A stretch of DNA of 64,000 nt from Anodontia alba (GCA_964016985.1 OZ024830.1:15900419-15964418); one strand, 5' to 3'. Positions 45,527 to 56,689 are shown, counted from the first letter of the stretch. Notes: a model not told the origin generated them from the sequence alone. Made by a program: numbers and translations.

Positions 45527-46933
45527 ATGGCTGCGCAAAGAAGACTACGATTGGCAATGCTGGAACATGAATTAGCCCAAGCAAGGCTGCAACAGTATAT
45601 AATACTTGCCGCGCTGTTAGAAGAAGCTGAGAGAGAGCGGCATATGACCCAGAGGAGAAGACGAAGGTGGTGGGTCCGCGACTGGATCTTACGTAGACCG
45701 CTGTTTGGCCAATACGAGACATTAATGCGGGAGCTCGAGAACGAACATGCGAGTGACTTCAAGTCTTACCTACGTGTGGAGCCGGCACTTTGGCAGGAGC
45801 TCCTCGACAGAGTTGGGCCACGCATTACCAAGAGCCAAAAGTAAGTTAACTGTGAAGATTTGAAATTATTGTGTCCTATTCATGCTAACATGTGCATTAA
45901 AATATATTTTCATTTATATTTTACCACATTTTTCTTGTGTTGCAGGTACCGAGCCCCTTTGGATCCTGGCCTCAAGCTTGCCATCACACTGAGATACCTT
46001 GCAACGGGAGCCAGCTACCGAGACTTGGCGTTCGCGTTCCGCGTAGCCCACAACACCATATCACTCTTCATCCCTGAGGTATGCCAGGCAATATTTGAGG
46101 AGTACCAGGCCGAGATGTGGAACACGCCCCAAACTCCAGACGAGTGGCGACCAGTGGCCGAAGGGTTCCGAGACAAGTGGAACTTCCCGCACGCCTGCGG
46201 GGCCATAGACGGTAAACACATCGCCATAACAAAGCCGGGCAAGACTGGATCACTTTATTACAACTTTAAAGGCTTCTTTTCCATTGTCATGCTGGCAGTT
46301 GTAGACGCTAATTACAAGTTCATATGGGCTGACGTGGGGGCTCCCGGCTCATCTTCGGATGCCGGAATATTCAACAGATCCCGCCTGGAGCCAGCTCTTC
46401 GCCTGGGTACCCTCGGTCTACCCACACCCGAGCCCCTTCCCAACGATGACAAGGGAATACCGTTCTTCATGATCGGTGATGACACATTCCCATTGAGGAC
46501 GTATATGTTGAAACCTTACTCTCACCGCTACCAGACCATCCCCGAGCGCACCTACAGTTACAGGTTGTCGCGAGCCCGGCGTGTTGTGGAGAATGCATTC
46601 GGCATCCTAGCTCGCCGCTTCAGATGTCTGCTCACCACCATCCAACTCAAACCACGCAACATCGTCAAGGTTGCAAAGGCCTGTATGACGCTCCACAACA
46701 TAATGAGGACCAGATACCCTGGCATGCAGAACACGGACCTCGACCGAGAAGACGACCAGATGCAGCTTGTTCCTGGGGCGTGGCGGGACGACGTTGTCAT
46801 GCAGGATGTGGAGGCAGAGGGACGGGGCCCCAGGACGACCAAGGCTGGCAAGGAGCAGCGTGCGTACTTCAAGAACTATTTTATGAGTCCAGCCGGCAGT
46901 GTCCCGTGGCAGCATGCGGCTATACAACATTGA
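45527..46933 (+). CDS. PIF/Harbinger transposase (HARBI1-like, DDE_Tnp_4), intact
   Basis: The coding sequence joins 45527-45840 and 45946-46933 (donor GTAAGT, acceptor TTGCAG), 433 codons plus stop. It catalyses cut-and-paste transposition as a DDE nuclease. Exon 1 holds the N-terminal helical part (WVRDWILRRPLFGQYETLMR), typical of HARBI1-like proteins. Exon 2 gives the helix-turn-helix (YRDLAFAFRVAHNTISLFIP) and the catalytic triad contexts: CGAIDGKHI (first Asp), ADVGAPGSSSDAGIF (second Asp) and RRVVENAFGILARRF (Glu). There are no stops or frameshifts, and the length is normal for the family. The gene faces the MADF/SANT-like gene tail to tail and is more GC-rich than the AT-rich DNA around the element. 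Confidence 0.95.
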
Positions 46934-47700
46934 ATTACAATCTATGATAAAGTTTTCGTAACGATTTTGTATCATACTACAGATATACTTACAATTCAAT
47001 GTGAAGAAAATCGTAAACAAAAGATAACAATATTTCGTAAAGACACGACCCACCGTGTAACTCGTAGGGCACCAGTGAGATAAAGACCAAAGATTTGTTT
47101 GCTTCATGTTTTTTTTTCTAAATACAATTCCCGATCAAGTAATGCTATCAACCTTTTAAAGAGAAGAATATATTTGACTAAATATTATTGTGCATATTTC
47201 AAGCAATACTTTTTATGTTTCTTAAGTTCTTTCTTAAATGGTAGATATTCATTTTTTATCAACTTGCAAAGTCGAAGTTTCTCGAACATTTTACAGCGTA
47301 TATCCGGAAACCGCGGTGGAGCATATTAATTAAGTACTTGTTCTTAAATGTCGACTATACCCTTACCAATATCCATCGAAAATGACTATAAAAGGAACGA
47401 CAAAATTTCTCGATTGTATAAAGAGAAATCTATTATATTCACCTGGTATTCTCTTTAAAAACCATACTTTTCTATCATAATGACCTTTCTTGGACTGACA
47501 AGGTTGTAGATCTGTCTATACACATAACAGTGTTTACTTTTTAACAAACGGACAAAATAGCACTTCAACTTACCAATTCAAAAAATCAGAATGTCTAACA
47601 TGTTTTAAATGTAGATCAGTAATCAGATAAGTGAAGCAAGATCTTATTCACTTATTTAAAGTAGATTGTAATAAATTTTTATGTGGCAAAGAAATAAAAA

Positions 47701-47802
47701 GTGCGTGCGTGCGTGCGTGCGTGAGTGAGTGAGTGAGTGAGTGAGTGAGTGAGTGAGTGCGTGCGTGCGTGCGTGCGTGCGTGAGTGAGTGAGTGAGTGA
47801 GT
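47701..47802. repeat. Alternating (GTGC)n / (GTGA)n microsatellite
   Basis: Blocks of GTGC, then GTGA, then GTGC, then GTGA again, lying between the two convergent Harbinger genes. Confidence 0.95.
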
Positions 47803-47988
47803 GTACTCACTGTAATTAAAACTTACATCACATTCCTTTAATCGTGCACAGTGAAAGTAAAAGACATATACTGATTTAAACGCAAAAGCATATTCACTTA
47901 ATATGCACAATCACATTATAAAACAAACACATCCAACGTCAATAATAATCACATAAGTAGGTGCACATAGACTAATCACTATTTAAAG

Positions 47989-50820
47989 TCACATTTCCTT
48001 GTCAATATCCCTGTCCACATCGTCGGACGGCTGAAGTGTACTTTGCGTTTCATGAAGCAGCTGTGACAGTGACTCAGTGGACTGCACGGACTGCTGAGTA
48101 GGGTACATGTGTATATCTGACGTACGCGGCGGGAGCGAGGTGCCAACAATGGGCGACGTCATGGTCTCAGCTATGTTCCATGCCTGGTTTAGCAAGGAGA
48201 CGTTCGGCGAAGTCCGATACAGCTGACTGTCAGAGGTGGTAACTGGAGCAGTGGCCGAGTGGGCAGGAGCTGAATACTGAAACATAGTAACATAAAAAAA
48301 ATCACTACAGTGCCAAGAAAGCGGGGTTTTATAAATTTAATATTCATATCGCAAAATTACTTCAATGAGAATACTTTACAATGTAGGAAGTCTAAAGTCT
48401 GTCCCACCTAATTTAAGACCTCCGTTAAATTGAGCATGTGCAAAACTATGCAATAAAAGATATACCAAAAGAAGCGGAAAATTAATATGTCTAGACGTTT
48501 TTCTCACTTTTTTTATAAAGTTCTTAAATTCGTCATTTGCGAATTTGTCCTTAGACTGTAATAATAAACGACGTGACGTATTTTATGCGTTTCCCAATAC
48601 GCTGTAATGGTAAATGGCGTTACGAACGTCACGGCATTTATCATAACGGTCTATGGGAAAACTCGTGATATTTAAATTTCTTAATTACTTAAAGACTTCA
48701 TTAAAAAAAGAAAAAAAGAACTAGAGATGTTAATTTTTCCGCTTCTTCTGGTATAAGTTTTATCTGACAGTTTTTCACATGGACATTTTAACGGAGGTCT
48801 CACAATTAGTAGGGATAGACATAGAAAAACATACCTGTATTTGTGGGGCAAACTGCAACTGCTGCTGGTGGCCCCGTGGAGGAATGGCAGAAAGGTTGAT
48901 GTACTGTTGCTGCGGCAACGTCGACAACTGCGGTTGTACTAACTGTTGTGGCTGTGGCTGTGACGTAGACTGGACCTGCCCAGAGATATACCGCATGGCA
49001 AGCGCGAAACTGTCGGCCTGATACTGGCGGTACAGGTTCTCGGGGATCTCCGACTGTATGCTGACTAGCCAATCAGCCCATGCCGCTCTCTCTGGCCTCT
49101 GGGATGCGTCCTTCATAGCTTGCACCTACAAACAGAATATGATCATTGTATTTAAATTAGGAAAGTACAAGGGCCATTCAATATATAATGCAACCAATGA
49201 GATATTTCTTAATATGAATGTACAAGACCAATTAATCCTGGATGCCTAGTTGCAAACTCAGCAAAAACAACTCACATGTCTGAGCCTGTTTTGAAATGAG
49301 CATTACCATGGCAACCACAAAGATAACGTCTTGCAGTTGATTTTATTGAATTTGTAAATGGACATAGAAACACAATTCGGAAAACTTAATTTTGGTCTTA
49401 CTTATTAATTTTAGCGAAAAAAAAATCACTGGTCATGTTATGCGTTGAATGACCCTCGTAAATTCAAAACACTTCCAAAGTATTTCATACAGGTGTAAGA
49501 AAAAGATTAATGTGGTGATTTTATCATGTATTTACCTTCTCTGCTGCCTGCTTGGTTGATTCGGCACTTTTCTCCAGAAACTTGAGCAGCACGTCCTGCA
49601 CACCTGACGACTTCGCAGAAGATTTGGACTTGGACTTTGAAGTACCCTTAGAAGTACCGGGATTTGCTTCTTCTGCCGCCACCGACTCTGCATCCGACCC
49701 AGACTCGTTACCGTCCTCAGTTCCGTCAATCTAAAACATAAGCAAGCAAACATGAAAAGTACTAAAATATTCATGACAGTTTGTTTGTTTTGCTAGGTTT
49801 TACGCTCGTTCAACAATCTTTCAGTCATATACAGGCGGTTTTCTAACCATCGTTCCTGGAGAAAGTACCAGTACTAGACTCCGATCCTCCGACACAAACT
49901 ACCAAGTGTTCTCACATAATCGATCATGGTCGATAGCGGGGCTCGAATCAATGACCCGACAGAGGTATGCTCTACAAATTCTGCTTGCAGATACTAACCG
50001 TTCCGCATGTATCTGTCTTGAAGTTACGGGGCCTGTAGAAACGGTCCAAGAACGAGTATCCATGCACTTTTAGATGTTGGAGGGGCGTCAGGATCTTGGC
50101 AGCACCAGACCCACTCGGTGTCGTCTTGACTGTATTCTTCAGCTTGAAATGGTCTGTTCTCATATTCGTAAAGTGGCGCACGATGTCTTCCACTGTAATG
50201 CACAGAAAAAAGAAAAACATTTGAACATTTCTAAATTGTAATACATTTTATACGTTAAATTTTTACAAGATTCCAAAATTTTCAAATATTTCACAATAAA
50301 TAATGACAAAGACAAAACTTTATTTTCTTTAAGGCATCCAGCCGATGAAAAGTATACTAGTATACACATTACAAATTTTAAATTTTTGATGAGTTTTTCA
50401 TTTTTCGTAGACGTGAGCATATTAAATTTGTTAGCAATAAATAATTATCAAACCTGGAACATTAATTTCGGCGCCCAACTCAAGCAGCTTCGTGTCCTTG
50501 ACATGGCTGTCCTTATAACTCTCGTGTGAAACATCATAGAACATGGGGTTCCCCTCGTAAAAAGCCGCTATCTTCTTCATTGTTTCAATGGGAAACTCTG
50601 CCTCCTTGCGGCGCCTCTTGGAATTCTGGGTCTGTGACTTTGTAGCAGTCTCCTGTGATGCATCCGACTCAGCTCCATGGTTGTTCTCCTCGTCAGTGCT
50701 AGGTGGTTCCTCTGTGGGGGCAGCCTCCTTCCTCGGGGACTTTCTCTGTGGAACTCGCGGCTGTTTGCCCTTCCCCTTTCCCTTACCTTTGCCAGACTCT
50801 CCTTTTCCTTTTGGCGGCAT
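47989..50820 (-). CDS. Harbinger accessory MADF/SANT-like DNA-binding protein, intact, 5 exons
   Basis: On the minus strand, exons 50820-50454, 50192-49999, 49730-49536, 49125-48835 and 48276-47989 join in phase (1,0,0,0) to 444 codons plus stop. Each has GT and AG borders. The N-terminus is a Lys/Gly-rich basic tail (MPPKGKGESGKGKGKG), followed by an acidic segment and a MADF-like domain: FYEGNPMFYDVSHESYKD ... VEDIVRHFTNMRTDHFKL. Exon 3 is Ser/Lys-rich and ends in a helix (VQDVLLKFLEKSAESTKQ). Exons 4-5 are Gln- and Ser/Thr-rich. In autonomous Harbinger elements a second Myb/SANT/MADF-type protein carries the transposase to the nucleus and to the element ends. The position, convergent to the transposase inside the same terminal repeats, supports that role. 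Confidence 0.85.
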
Positions 50821-50884
50821 TTTATAGAAGAAATCCTACGTTGTGATATCTCTTTGAAGAAACGCGGAAAAATGCTGTACACCC

Positions 50885-51345
50885 GAGTGACGGGGGTTTA
50901 TATTGTCCACCCGATGCCCGGTCGATGTGCGGATACGCCGGCCGACACCCGACCGATGACCCGCCGATGTCGGTTACATATCTGGTGCACACCGGTTCAA
51001 GTCGGTCGGACATCGGCCGGTTACTTTCCAACGTGTGAAGAGACATCGGCCGGATATCGGCACCTGTCCGGTTAAAAATATTTTTCCTCTGAAGCTACAT
51101 ACATCGGCCGGTAACCGCTCGATCCCCGGCCGGATACCGGACGATACTTAAAGGGTGTGTGAAGGATATGTGGCCGATTATGAAAATCCACCGGACATCG
51201 GTGAAATTTTAACTTCAAGTTAAAACTCTTCCGGCACCTCCCCGATGCTGCCTGAGAGCCCCGGTCACCGGCCGGCTATGTCGGGTGTCCGGCCGGAGAC
51301 CTGGCGAAAATGGCTAAAAATCATGCCGGGAGTACATCGGAAGCC
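50885..51345. promoter_or_regulatory. Right subterminal CCGG-rich zone of Harbinger element
   Basis: Repeated CCGATG, CGGCCGG, ACATCGGCCGG and GTCCGG words lie upstream of the minus-strand accessory gene start at 50820. They resemble the left zone in vocabulary rather than by direct alignment. A promoter and protein-binding role is inferred. Confidence 0.5.
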
Positions 51346-51375
51346 TAATCGGAAGGTATTGTGACCAAAGCATTA

Positions 51376-52345
51376 TTCTCTGTCAAACTCTTAAGTTATG
51401 ATGTTGACAGTTTATTCTTTATTATTTTGTCAGGACATCAAACGCTTTTATATGTCTATGACAAAACTAATTATCAATGGTTTAGGTTGTTTTTTCTTCC
51501 CAGCAGTTATATGCAAACTCTGTATTATTTTATTGCTTGACTAAAAATTCGTAATACAATTAGTCTAGCAATAGTTTTAACCATTATGTTTGTCTATACC
51601 TTTTTCTTCTGATGGATAACTTAGTTATAGTTAAGTTAACTCCATCTACTTTTATTATCTCCCCTTCTTTAATTTGATCAAAGGGAAATAATTACATATT
51701 ATGGTTATTTTAAGTCTGTGTCTGTTCATCGGAAACTGTCCTGTTGCTCCAATTAACAGAATCAAATTAGTTTATAATTCTAATAGCTTAGACTATTACA
51801 ATTACATAGCTTCACATATCTAGAATTTTATCCAAAATATCTACATATGTCAGTTATCTATAGGAAACTCCACCGAGTAGACTTTTCCTTATTTATTCAA
51901 GACCCTACATAGACTACTTACAGTGTATGGTCTTGGCTTTTTGTTTTACAAATTTTGTTTTGAAAATATTTCAATAGTCCTAGCTTAGTTTGCGATGGAA
52001 TATTTATGTTATGTCTCAATGACTCCCTTTTCTTTTTGAAACCAATTGTTGTTTCCCAAAAAGAAAAAAAGACGGGGGGGGGGGGGGGGGGGGGGGGTGC
52101 AATGTTAGGTCTCTGAGACTTAAGAACTGGCTTCCTCTAGAGTCTACTATTATATATAAGGTTGTTAGATCATAACACCTTAAAGATATGCTATTTTGTG
52201 AATCTAGATCATTCTTTCTATTAAATATAGAATTAGAATGTATCTGATTCCTTTGAGTTTCCTGAGTCTTAACGAGAAGTAGTGAGATATTATTGGTGTT
52301 ACAATTAGGAGAGCACCTCCCTCCTATTCTGCAAATTCTAGCACA
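51376..52345. other. Right part of TTAA element, includes a run of 24 G
   Basis: AT-rich, no gene. An uninterrupted G24 tract at 52074-52097 follows an A-rich stretch. Confidence 0.6.
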
Positions 52346-52360
52346 TTATCTATAGGTTAA

Positions 52361-52419
52361 TGTATTATGAAGTTAAAATGAAGTTTTTTAAAAGTAAAAC
52401 ATATTTTAACGAGTAATAC
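52361..52419. other. 59-bp permuted, inverted copy of the flanks
   Basis: The spacer between two TTAA sites. Its first about 18 bases are the inverse of the left host flank (39944-39961), and its last about 40 are the inverse of the right host flank (52658-52698). The flanks therefore reappear joined in swapped order and inverted. Confidence 0.7.
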
Positions 52420-52423
52420 TTAA

Positions 52424-52653
52424 CCTATAGATAATCAATTATCTCCCTCCGCCCACCCTCGCTTATCTCTCCTAATTGTGTCTATTGTTTTACACATAAA
52501 AGAAACTGACACGTGGTCAATTGAGCGGGAAGAGTTACGTCACACAGGTAACTGCCTAAGGGACCTTCTGGTTTAAGACTTTAATTAACGACTGAAAGGT
52601 CGTTTTTTCTGTGGAAAGTGTGAAAACAGAAGAGAATAGCACATTATCTATAG
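52424..52653. mobile_element. 230-bp TTAA element beside the large one
   Basis: Begins CCTATAGATAAT after TTAA at 52420-52423 and ends ATTATCTATAGG before TTAA at 52654. Its right arm equals the left arm of the large element, so the two are related copies separated by a 59-bp spacer. Confidence 0.55.
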
Positions 52654-52656
52654 GTT
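52499..52656. repeat. Long inverted arm, right
   Basis: Inverted partner of 39963-40122. It ends in CTATAGG followed by TTAA at 52654-52657. Confidence 0.85.
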
Positions 52657-53002
52657 AAGTATTACTCGTTAAAATATGTTTTACTTTTAAAAAACTTCAT
52701 GTTTCTCGTTTCTAGAATATTTTTCTCTTGTTCTCCAGAAAAACTAATGTGGGTACTCATTAGACTTATAAGTCCTAAATGTCAAACTGATTGTATCAAG
52801 ACCAGACTTGGTATGTCTGCAGCCTGGTCAAGGCCTAAACAATGTTAATTTTTCTGCTTACCCCTCTACCCACCCAAACATGGTCCTACCCCAAACAAAT
52901 ATTATCATGATTTTCAACCAAATTTTCTTTTTGTTGTCTTTTACAAGGTAAGATGACTGAAAAGCTGGCAGGAACATTTTTTTTTTTTTTTTTTTCATTT
53001 TT

Positions 53003-53770
53003 ATACCCCGCCACACAATAGTGGCGGGTATTATGGTTTCACGTTGGACGTCCGTGTGTCTGTCCATCTGTCCGTCCGTTTTTCGTTTCTGGATGATAAC
53101 TTGAGTAAACACCAATGGATTTTCACCAAACTTGGTGTGTGCATTGATATTGTGGAGCTCTGGTTTGGGATTGCTAATGGGCAAATTTTGTCAAATTTTT
53201 ACGGGGTTATCTGTCTGAGACACGCCCATATTTTCATTTCCGGATAATAACTTGAGTAAATAACAAGGGATTTTAACCAAACTTGCTATATATATTGACA
53301 TTAAGGAGATCTGGTTTGGAATTACTAATGGGCAAATTTCGTCATTTTTTTTATGGAGTTATCTGCCCGAGACACGCCCATATTTTCGTTTCCAGAAGAT
53401 AACTTGAGTAAATAACAAGGCATTTTAACCAAACTTGCTATATGCATTGACATTAAGGAGATCTGTTTTGGAATTGCTAATTGGCAAATTTCATCAAATT
53501 TTTACGGAGTTATCTGCCCGAAACACGCCCATATTTTCGTTTTCGGACGATAACTTGAGTAAATAACAGGGCCTTTTAACCAAACTTGTTATATGCATTG
53601 ATATTATCAAGATCTGGTTTAGGATTCTGATCTGTCCATTGATATTATCAAGATCTGGTTTAGGATTTTTATCTGTCCCTCCGTCATTTTCTTTCCAGAC
53701 ATTTTCGCAATGATAACTTCAATACATAAACAAATAATTGCTATGGCGGGGTATTATGCTTGCGGTGCTT
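53003..53770. repeat. Tandem array, about 152-bp units
   Basis: ATACCCCGCCAC head with GTCCGTGTGTCTGTCC; units with GATAACTTGAGTAAA and GAGACACGCCCATATTTTCG, about four copies. Confidence 0.85.
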
Positions 53771-53907
53771 TTATTTTTTAATTTCATGAAAAATTGTCTC
53801 AAAGATAATTGTCTCGAGAAAAAAATACTGCAAATTTTCATCTGTTGAAATTTTAACCAACATACAAAGCCTTAACTTATCATAATCGTCTTTGAGAAAA
53901 AGTGATT

Positions 53908-53990
53908 ACCATACTTGCCATAAAATTCGAGGATGTTCATTTCACTGCCTGATGATTTGTCTACAAACTGCTGGATGACTGACAAAACAA
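53908..53990. mobile_element. F3 fragment, no hairpin
   Basis: TTACCATACTTGCCATAAAATTCG to GCTGGATGACTGAC only. Confidence 0.6.
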
Positions 53991-54262
53991 CATGAGCAAG
54001 CGCACAACAAAACCTACAATACGACCTGTATCAGCCTGTACCTGAACCCAGTATAGCAAGTATCCTTGTTTATCCCTCTTTGGAGAACCTGGAGACTGTA
54101 GAAGGAGTATGCAATCAGTGAAGACTTCATCAGACTGCGTGGATGTGCAGGCTGATCTAAGTCTTTGCTGGTTGCACAAGTCATATTGTATTGACCAGGC
54201 ACTGGCTCATATGTCTCCTGATCAGCCCTGTGTTCTGCAACATCTAATCACAGAGGAATTGT

Positions 54263-54443
54263 TAAGGAGATTTGCTGATGATTCTGGGATAATTTTCTCC
54301 AGTTCTCCATAAAAACATATGTTGTGGGTACTCATTAGAAGCACTTCACCGAGGTGCTTCTAATGAGTACCCACAACGTATATTTTTATGGAGAAATAAG
54401 AAAAATTATCCCAGAATTATCACTGAATATGCCGCCTTAACAA
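54263..54443. mobile_element. F6b MITE, full-length
   Basis: TTAAGGAGATTTGCTGATGA to GAATATGCCGCCTTAA; long perfect hairpin around GCACTTCACCGAGGTGC. About 150 bp before slingshot exon F. Confidence 0.88.
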
Positions 54444-54467
54444 TTCCTCTGGATCATGATTCATACC

Positions 54468-54560
54468 TCCAGATAAGAGGAGCATTAAGAATATTATTTT
54501 TGCAGTATTAAGAAGAAAGTCCATAATTTTTGGTTGAAAAAAATATATCTGCCAGGAGCC
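54468..54560. mobile_element. F6 remnant upstream of exon F
   Basis: CCTCCAGATAAGAGGAGC and TTTGGTTGAAAAAAATATA only. Confidence 0.55.
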
Positions 54561-54594
54561 AGCTTTCCTGATGTACTGTTAATGTTCTTTGTAG

Positions 54595-54654
54595 GATTAC
54601 GACATCTGATATAGATCGGTCATACAGGACAGATTCCAGTGTGGATACTACTGA
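54595..54654 (+). CDS. ssh: slingshot phosphatase, exon F (linker)
   Basis: 60-nt exon with acceptor TTTGTAG and donor GTAAGT. It encodes WITTSDIDRSYRTDSSVDTT plus a split acidic residue. Its place and phase (2 to 2) fit the poorly conserved slingshot linker after the S--NEW motif and before the DEK-C domain. Recognition rests on phase compatibility and strong splice sites more than on sequence similarity. An F1 MITE begins 23 bp downstream. Confidence 0.8.
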
Positions 54655-54676
54655 GTAAGTACATGTACCATGGCTT

Positions 54677-54893
54677 TTAACCCTGGTCCTGCCGAACCTG
54701 GATAAACCCTGTTTTTGTAAACAGTGCAGATCCAGATCAGTTGGCTTCTGCAGAAGCCAACTGATCTTGATCTGCACTGTTTGTTATTAAGTGTGTGACT
54801 ATTTATCAACATCCTGGATTAAGCAAAGTGATTAGCTGGCAATTAGGAGTGGATATGGCATCTTCATTTATTCAGCATGACAAGGCCCAAGGT
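54677..54893. mobile_element. F1 MITE just after slingshot exon F
   Basis: Left TTAA intact, right end decayed (GACAAGGCCC). Confidence 0.8.
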
Positions 54894-55284
54894 ACTTTTT
54901 GGACGGGCTTTTAAAAAAATCCATCCTTTAAAATAGCGATGTCCGGGCGAATGAGCATTGGGCGTCAGGCATCGTCCCAAGTTAACCATTTGGTTAACCT
55001 TTTTCAAAGTATATGTTACCTTTATTCTTCAGTGGATAGCTTTCATATTTTGTAGGGATGAAGAGGATGACCAATGGGTGTTTCCCATGCAAGAGAGACA
55101 ACTCTCACTTTCTTCATTGTTTAAAAAACTCGCCCATAATGCCGTTAGGCATTTTTCTAGTTCTGCCAAATATTTGATATTTTTAGTTTCCCTGAGATGA
55201 AGTCTCAGGATGAGTTTTTGTGATCCTTATTCATTAATCTGATGACTTTCTTTCTATTGTTCATCAACACTTTCAATAATAAAA

Positions 55285-55800
55285 GCCAAAAAGATTGCCC
55301 TTGGAAACAAAGAACACATTACAAATTAGAAAATGGGAGTCTCGCTTATATTGAGACTCTTCATAAGCAGTAATGAAGTTTGCAACACTGTTTATGCCCT
55401 CTAGCGTATACATGAGCAGAACTCCATTTTCAAATATACCACAATGGGCCCAATGATCCCAAAGGAAATGAAATATAATCTGCACAATAGTGAGTACGGG
55501 GAGACGTTCTACCACCGCCAGACGGCACTAACACCAACTGCAAGGTAGAAAAATAAACATCAAACAGATTGCCTTTGGAAACAAAGAACATACAACGGAT
55601 TATAAAATGGGAGTTTCAGTTTTATTGAGACTCGTCATAAGCAGTAATGAAGTTTGAACACTGCTTACACCCTCTAGCGTATACATGAGGAGAACTCCAT
55701 TTTCAAAGATACCACAATGGGCCCAGTGATCCCAGAGAAAATGAAATATAATCTGCACTATAATAAAGTACGGGGAGACATTCACCCCTGAGTTTCTGAT
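55285..55800. repeat. Tandem duplication, about 270-bp units
   Basis: TGCCYTTGGAAACAAAGAAC, CGTATACATGAGCAGAACTCC-type and GAAATGAAATATAATCTGCAC words occur in both 55291-55500 and 55564-55780. Confidence 0.85.
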
Positions 55801-55869
55801 GGGGGCTCTTCTATCTTTGAATTAGGGTACATCCATTGTTGCAAATAGGGGTTTTAGTCAAAAGTCGAA

Positions 55870-55950
55870 AACAGAATGGCAAACAGTGTAGATCCTGATG
55901 AGGTAGTTCATATGAGCCATCTCATCTGGATCTACACTGTTTGCATAATC
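55870..55950. repeat. Hairpin core without F1/F2/F3/F5 ends
   Basis: GGCAAACAGTGTAGATCCTGA ... GGATCTACACTGTTTGC, no known terminal repeats. Confidence 0.75.
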
Positions 55951-56244
55951 GTCTGTTTTGATCTGCAGGGCTGAAAAGGTTAAAGAACATCTCTTCTGAA
56001 GCCCCTGGGCAGACTTCCACCCAACTCCATTTGGAGTCTTCTGAAAAAAGGGGAATCAAAAGTTTGTTCATATGGCAATGGTGATGCATTTCTCAAAATG
56101 AAAATAGAAAGAAAAAAAAAGATCTTCTTCAGAATCTTTTGGTGAACGGTGACAAAACTTTGCAGAAATGAGAGAAGTTGACACCTCATCTCAATTTGTG
56201 AATTTATTTAAACTGTTTGGAACAGTCTTCATCTATGACCACTC

Positions 56245-56472
56245 TTAACCCATTGTAGTTGGGAGACCCGTGAAAGGGTAATTGGCAAACAGTGCAGACC
56301 CAGATCAGAGGCCGCAGAACATGGCGTCTGATCAGGGTCTATACTGTTTGCAAATAATCTGGCCTTTTTTCACTAGGAATATGTATATCTCATAGTTGGG
56401 TATACCTAAAATTGAAATTTGAATCTTCCAATATATAGTGTGGGAGAGTTTATTCAGTCTACAGTGGTTTAA
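56245..56472. mobile_element. F5 MITE, full-length
   Basis: TTAA borders; hairpin around GGCCGCAGAACATGGCGTC. Confidence 0.88.
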
Positions 56473-56689
56473 ATGTTGAAAATTCTAACCACTTGGCCAC
56501 CTAGACACTTCACATGGAGAAATAAAAAGAGAATAGCAGACACTACATGATACCCTGCCGCTGTGGGCAACTAGTATGTAGCATTTTTCAAGATCACAAT
56601 TCTGATATTGATCAAAGGCCACAACTCAAAAAAAAGCAACAATATTGACCTCTTTTCTATCTCAACCTAGTTTTAGTCAATTTCAAATT

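Larger units (their letters stand above)
45064..51372. mobile_element. Complete autonomous PIF/Harbinger transposon, 6309 bp
   Basis: Termini TGGTTTGGTCACAA (left) and the inverse of TGCTTTGGTCACAA (right) form 14-bp terminal inverted repeats with one mismatch. Both sides carry the 3-bp TTA target duplication (45061-45063 and 51373-51375) that typifies PIF/Harbinger. Both protein genes are intact. The ends hold GC-rich subterminal zones rich in CCGG, CGGCCGG and CCGATGTCC-like words (about 45075-45475 and 50885-51345), probable binding sites for its proteins. It is inserted in the AT-rich TTAA element, itself in a slingshot intron. Intact genes suggest recent activity. Confidence 0.92.
39966..52356. 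mobile_element. 12.4-kb TTAA-flanked element (piggyBac- or Kolobok-like ends, no transposase seen)
   Basis: The left end TTAA|CCTATAGATAATGTGCTA (39962-) and right end with the inverse of the same 18 bases (to 52356, then TTAA) give TTAA target sites and short terminal repeats. Subtracting the 6.3-kb Harbinger and the 291-bp SINE2 leaves about 5.8 kb of AT-rich DNA, with a CCAGTCA minisatellite and no recognisable gene. The TTAA target is shared by the piggyBac and Kolobok superfamilies. No member of MITE families F1-F8 was seen inside, unlike all surrounding DNA, so the insertion is probably younger than the main MITE spread. Confidence 0.6.

Noticed and set aside
46607..47107. ORFs antisense or out of frame to the Harbinger transposase
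   Set aside because: Shadows of a GC-rich coding region; the true frame has the DDE motifs and correct splicing.
48779..49021. Cys-rich plus-strand ORF
   Set aside because: Antisense of the Gln-rich exon 4 of the Harbinger accessory gene.
39966..52356. Polinton/Maverick or viral insertion
   Set aside because: Size and inverted ends invite it, but no polymerase, integrase, capsid or protease gene is visible and the target is TTAA.
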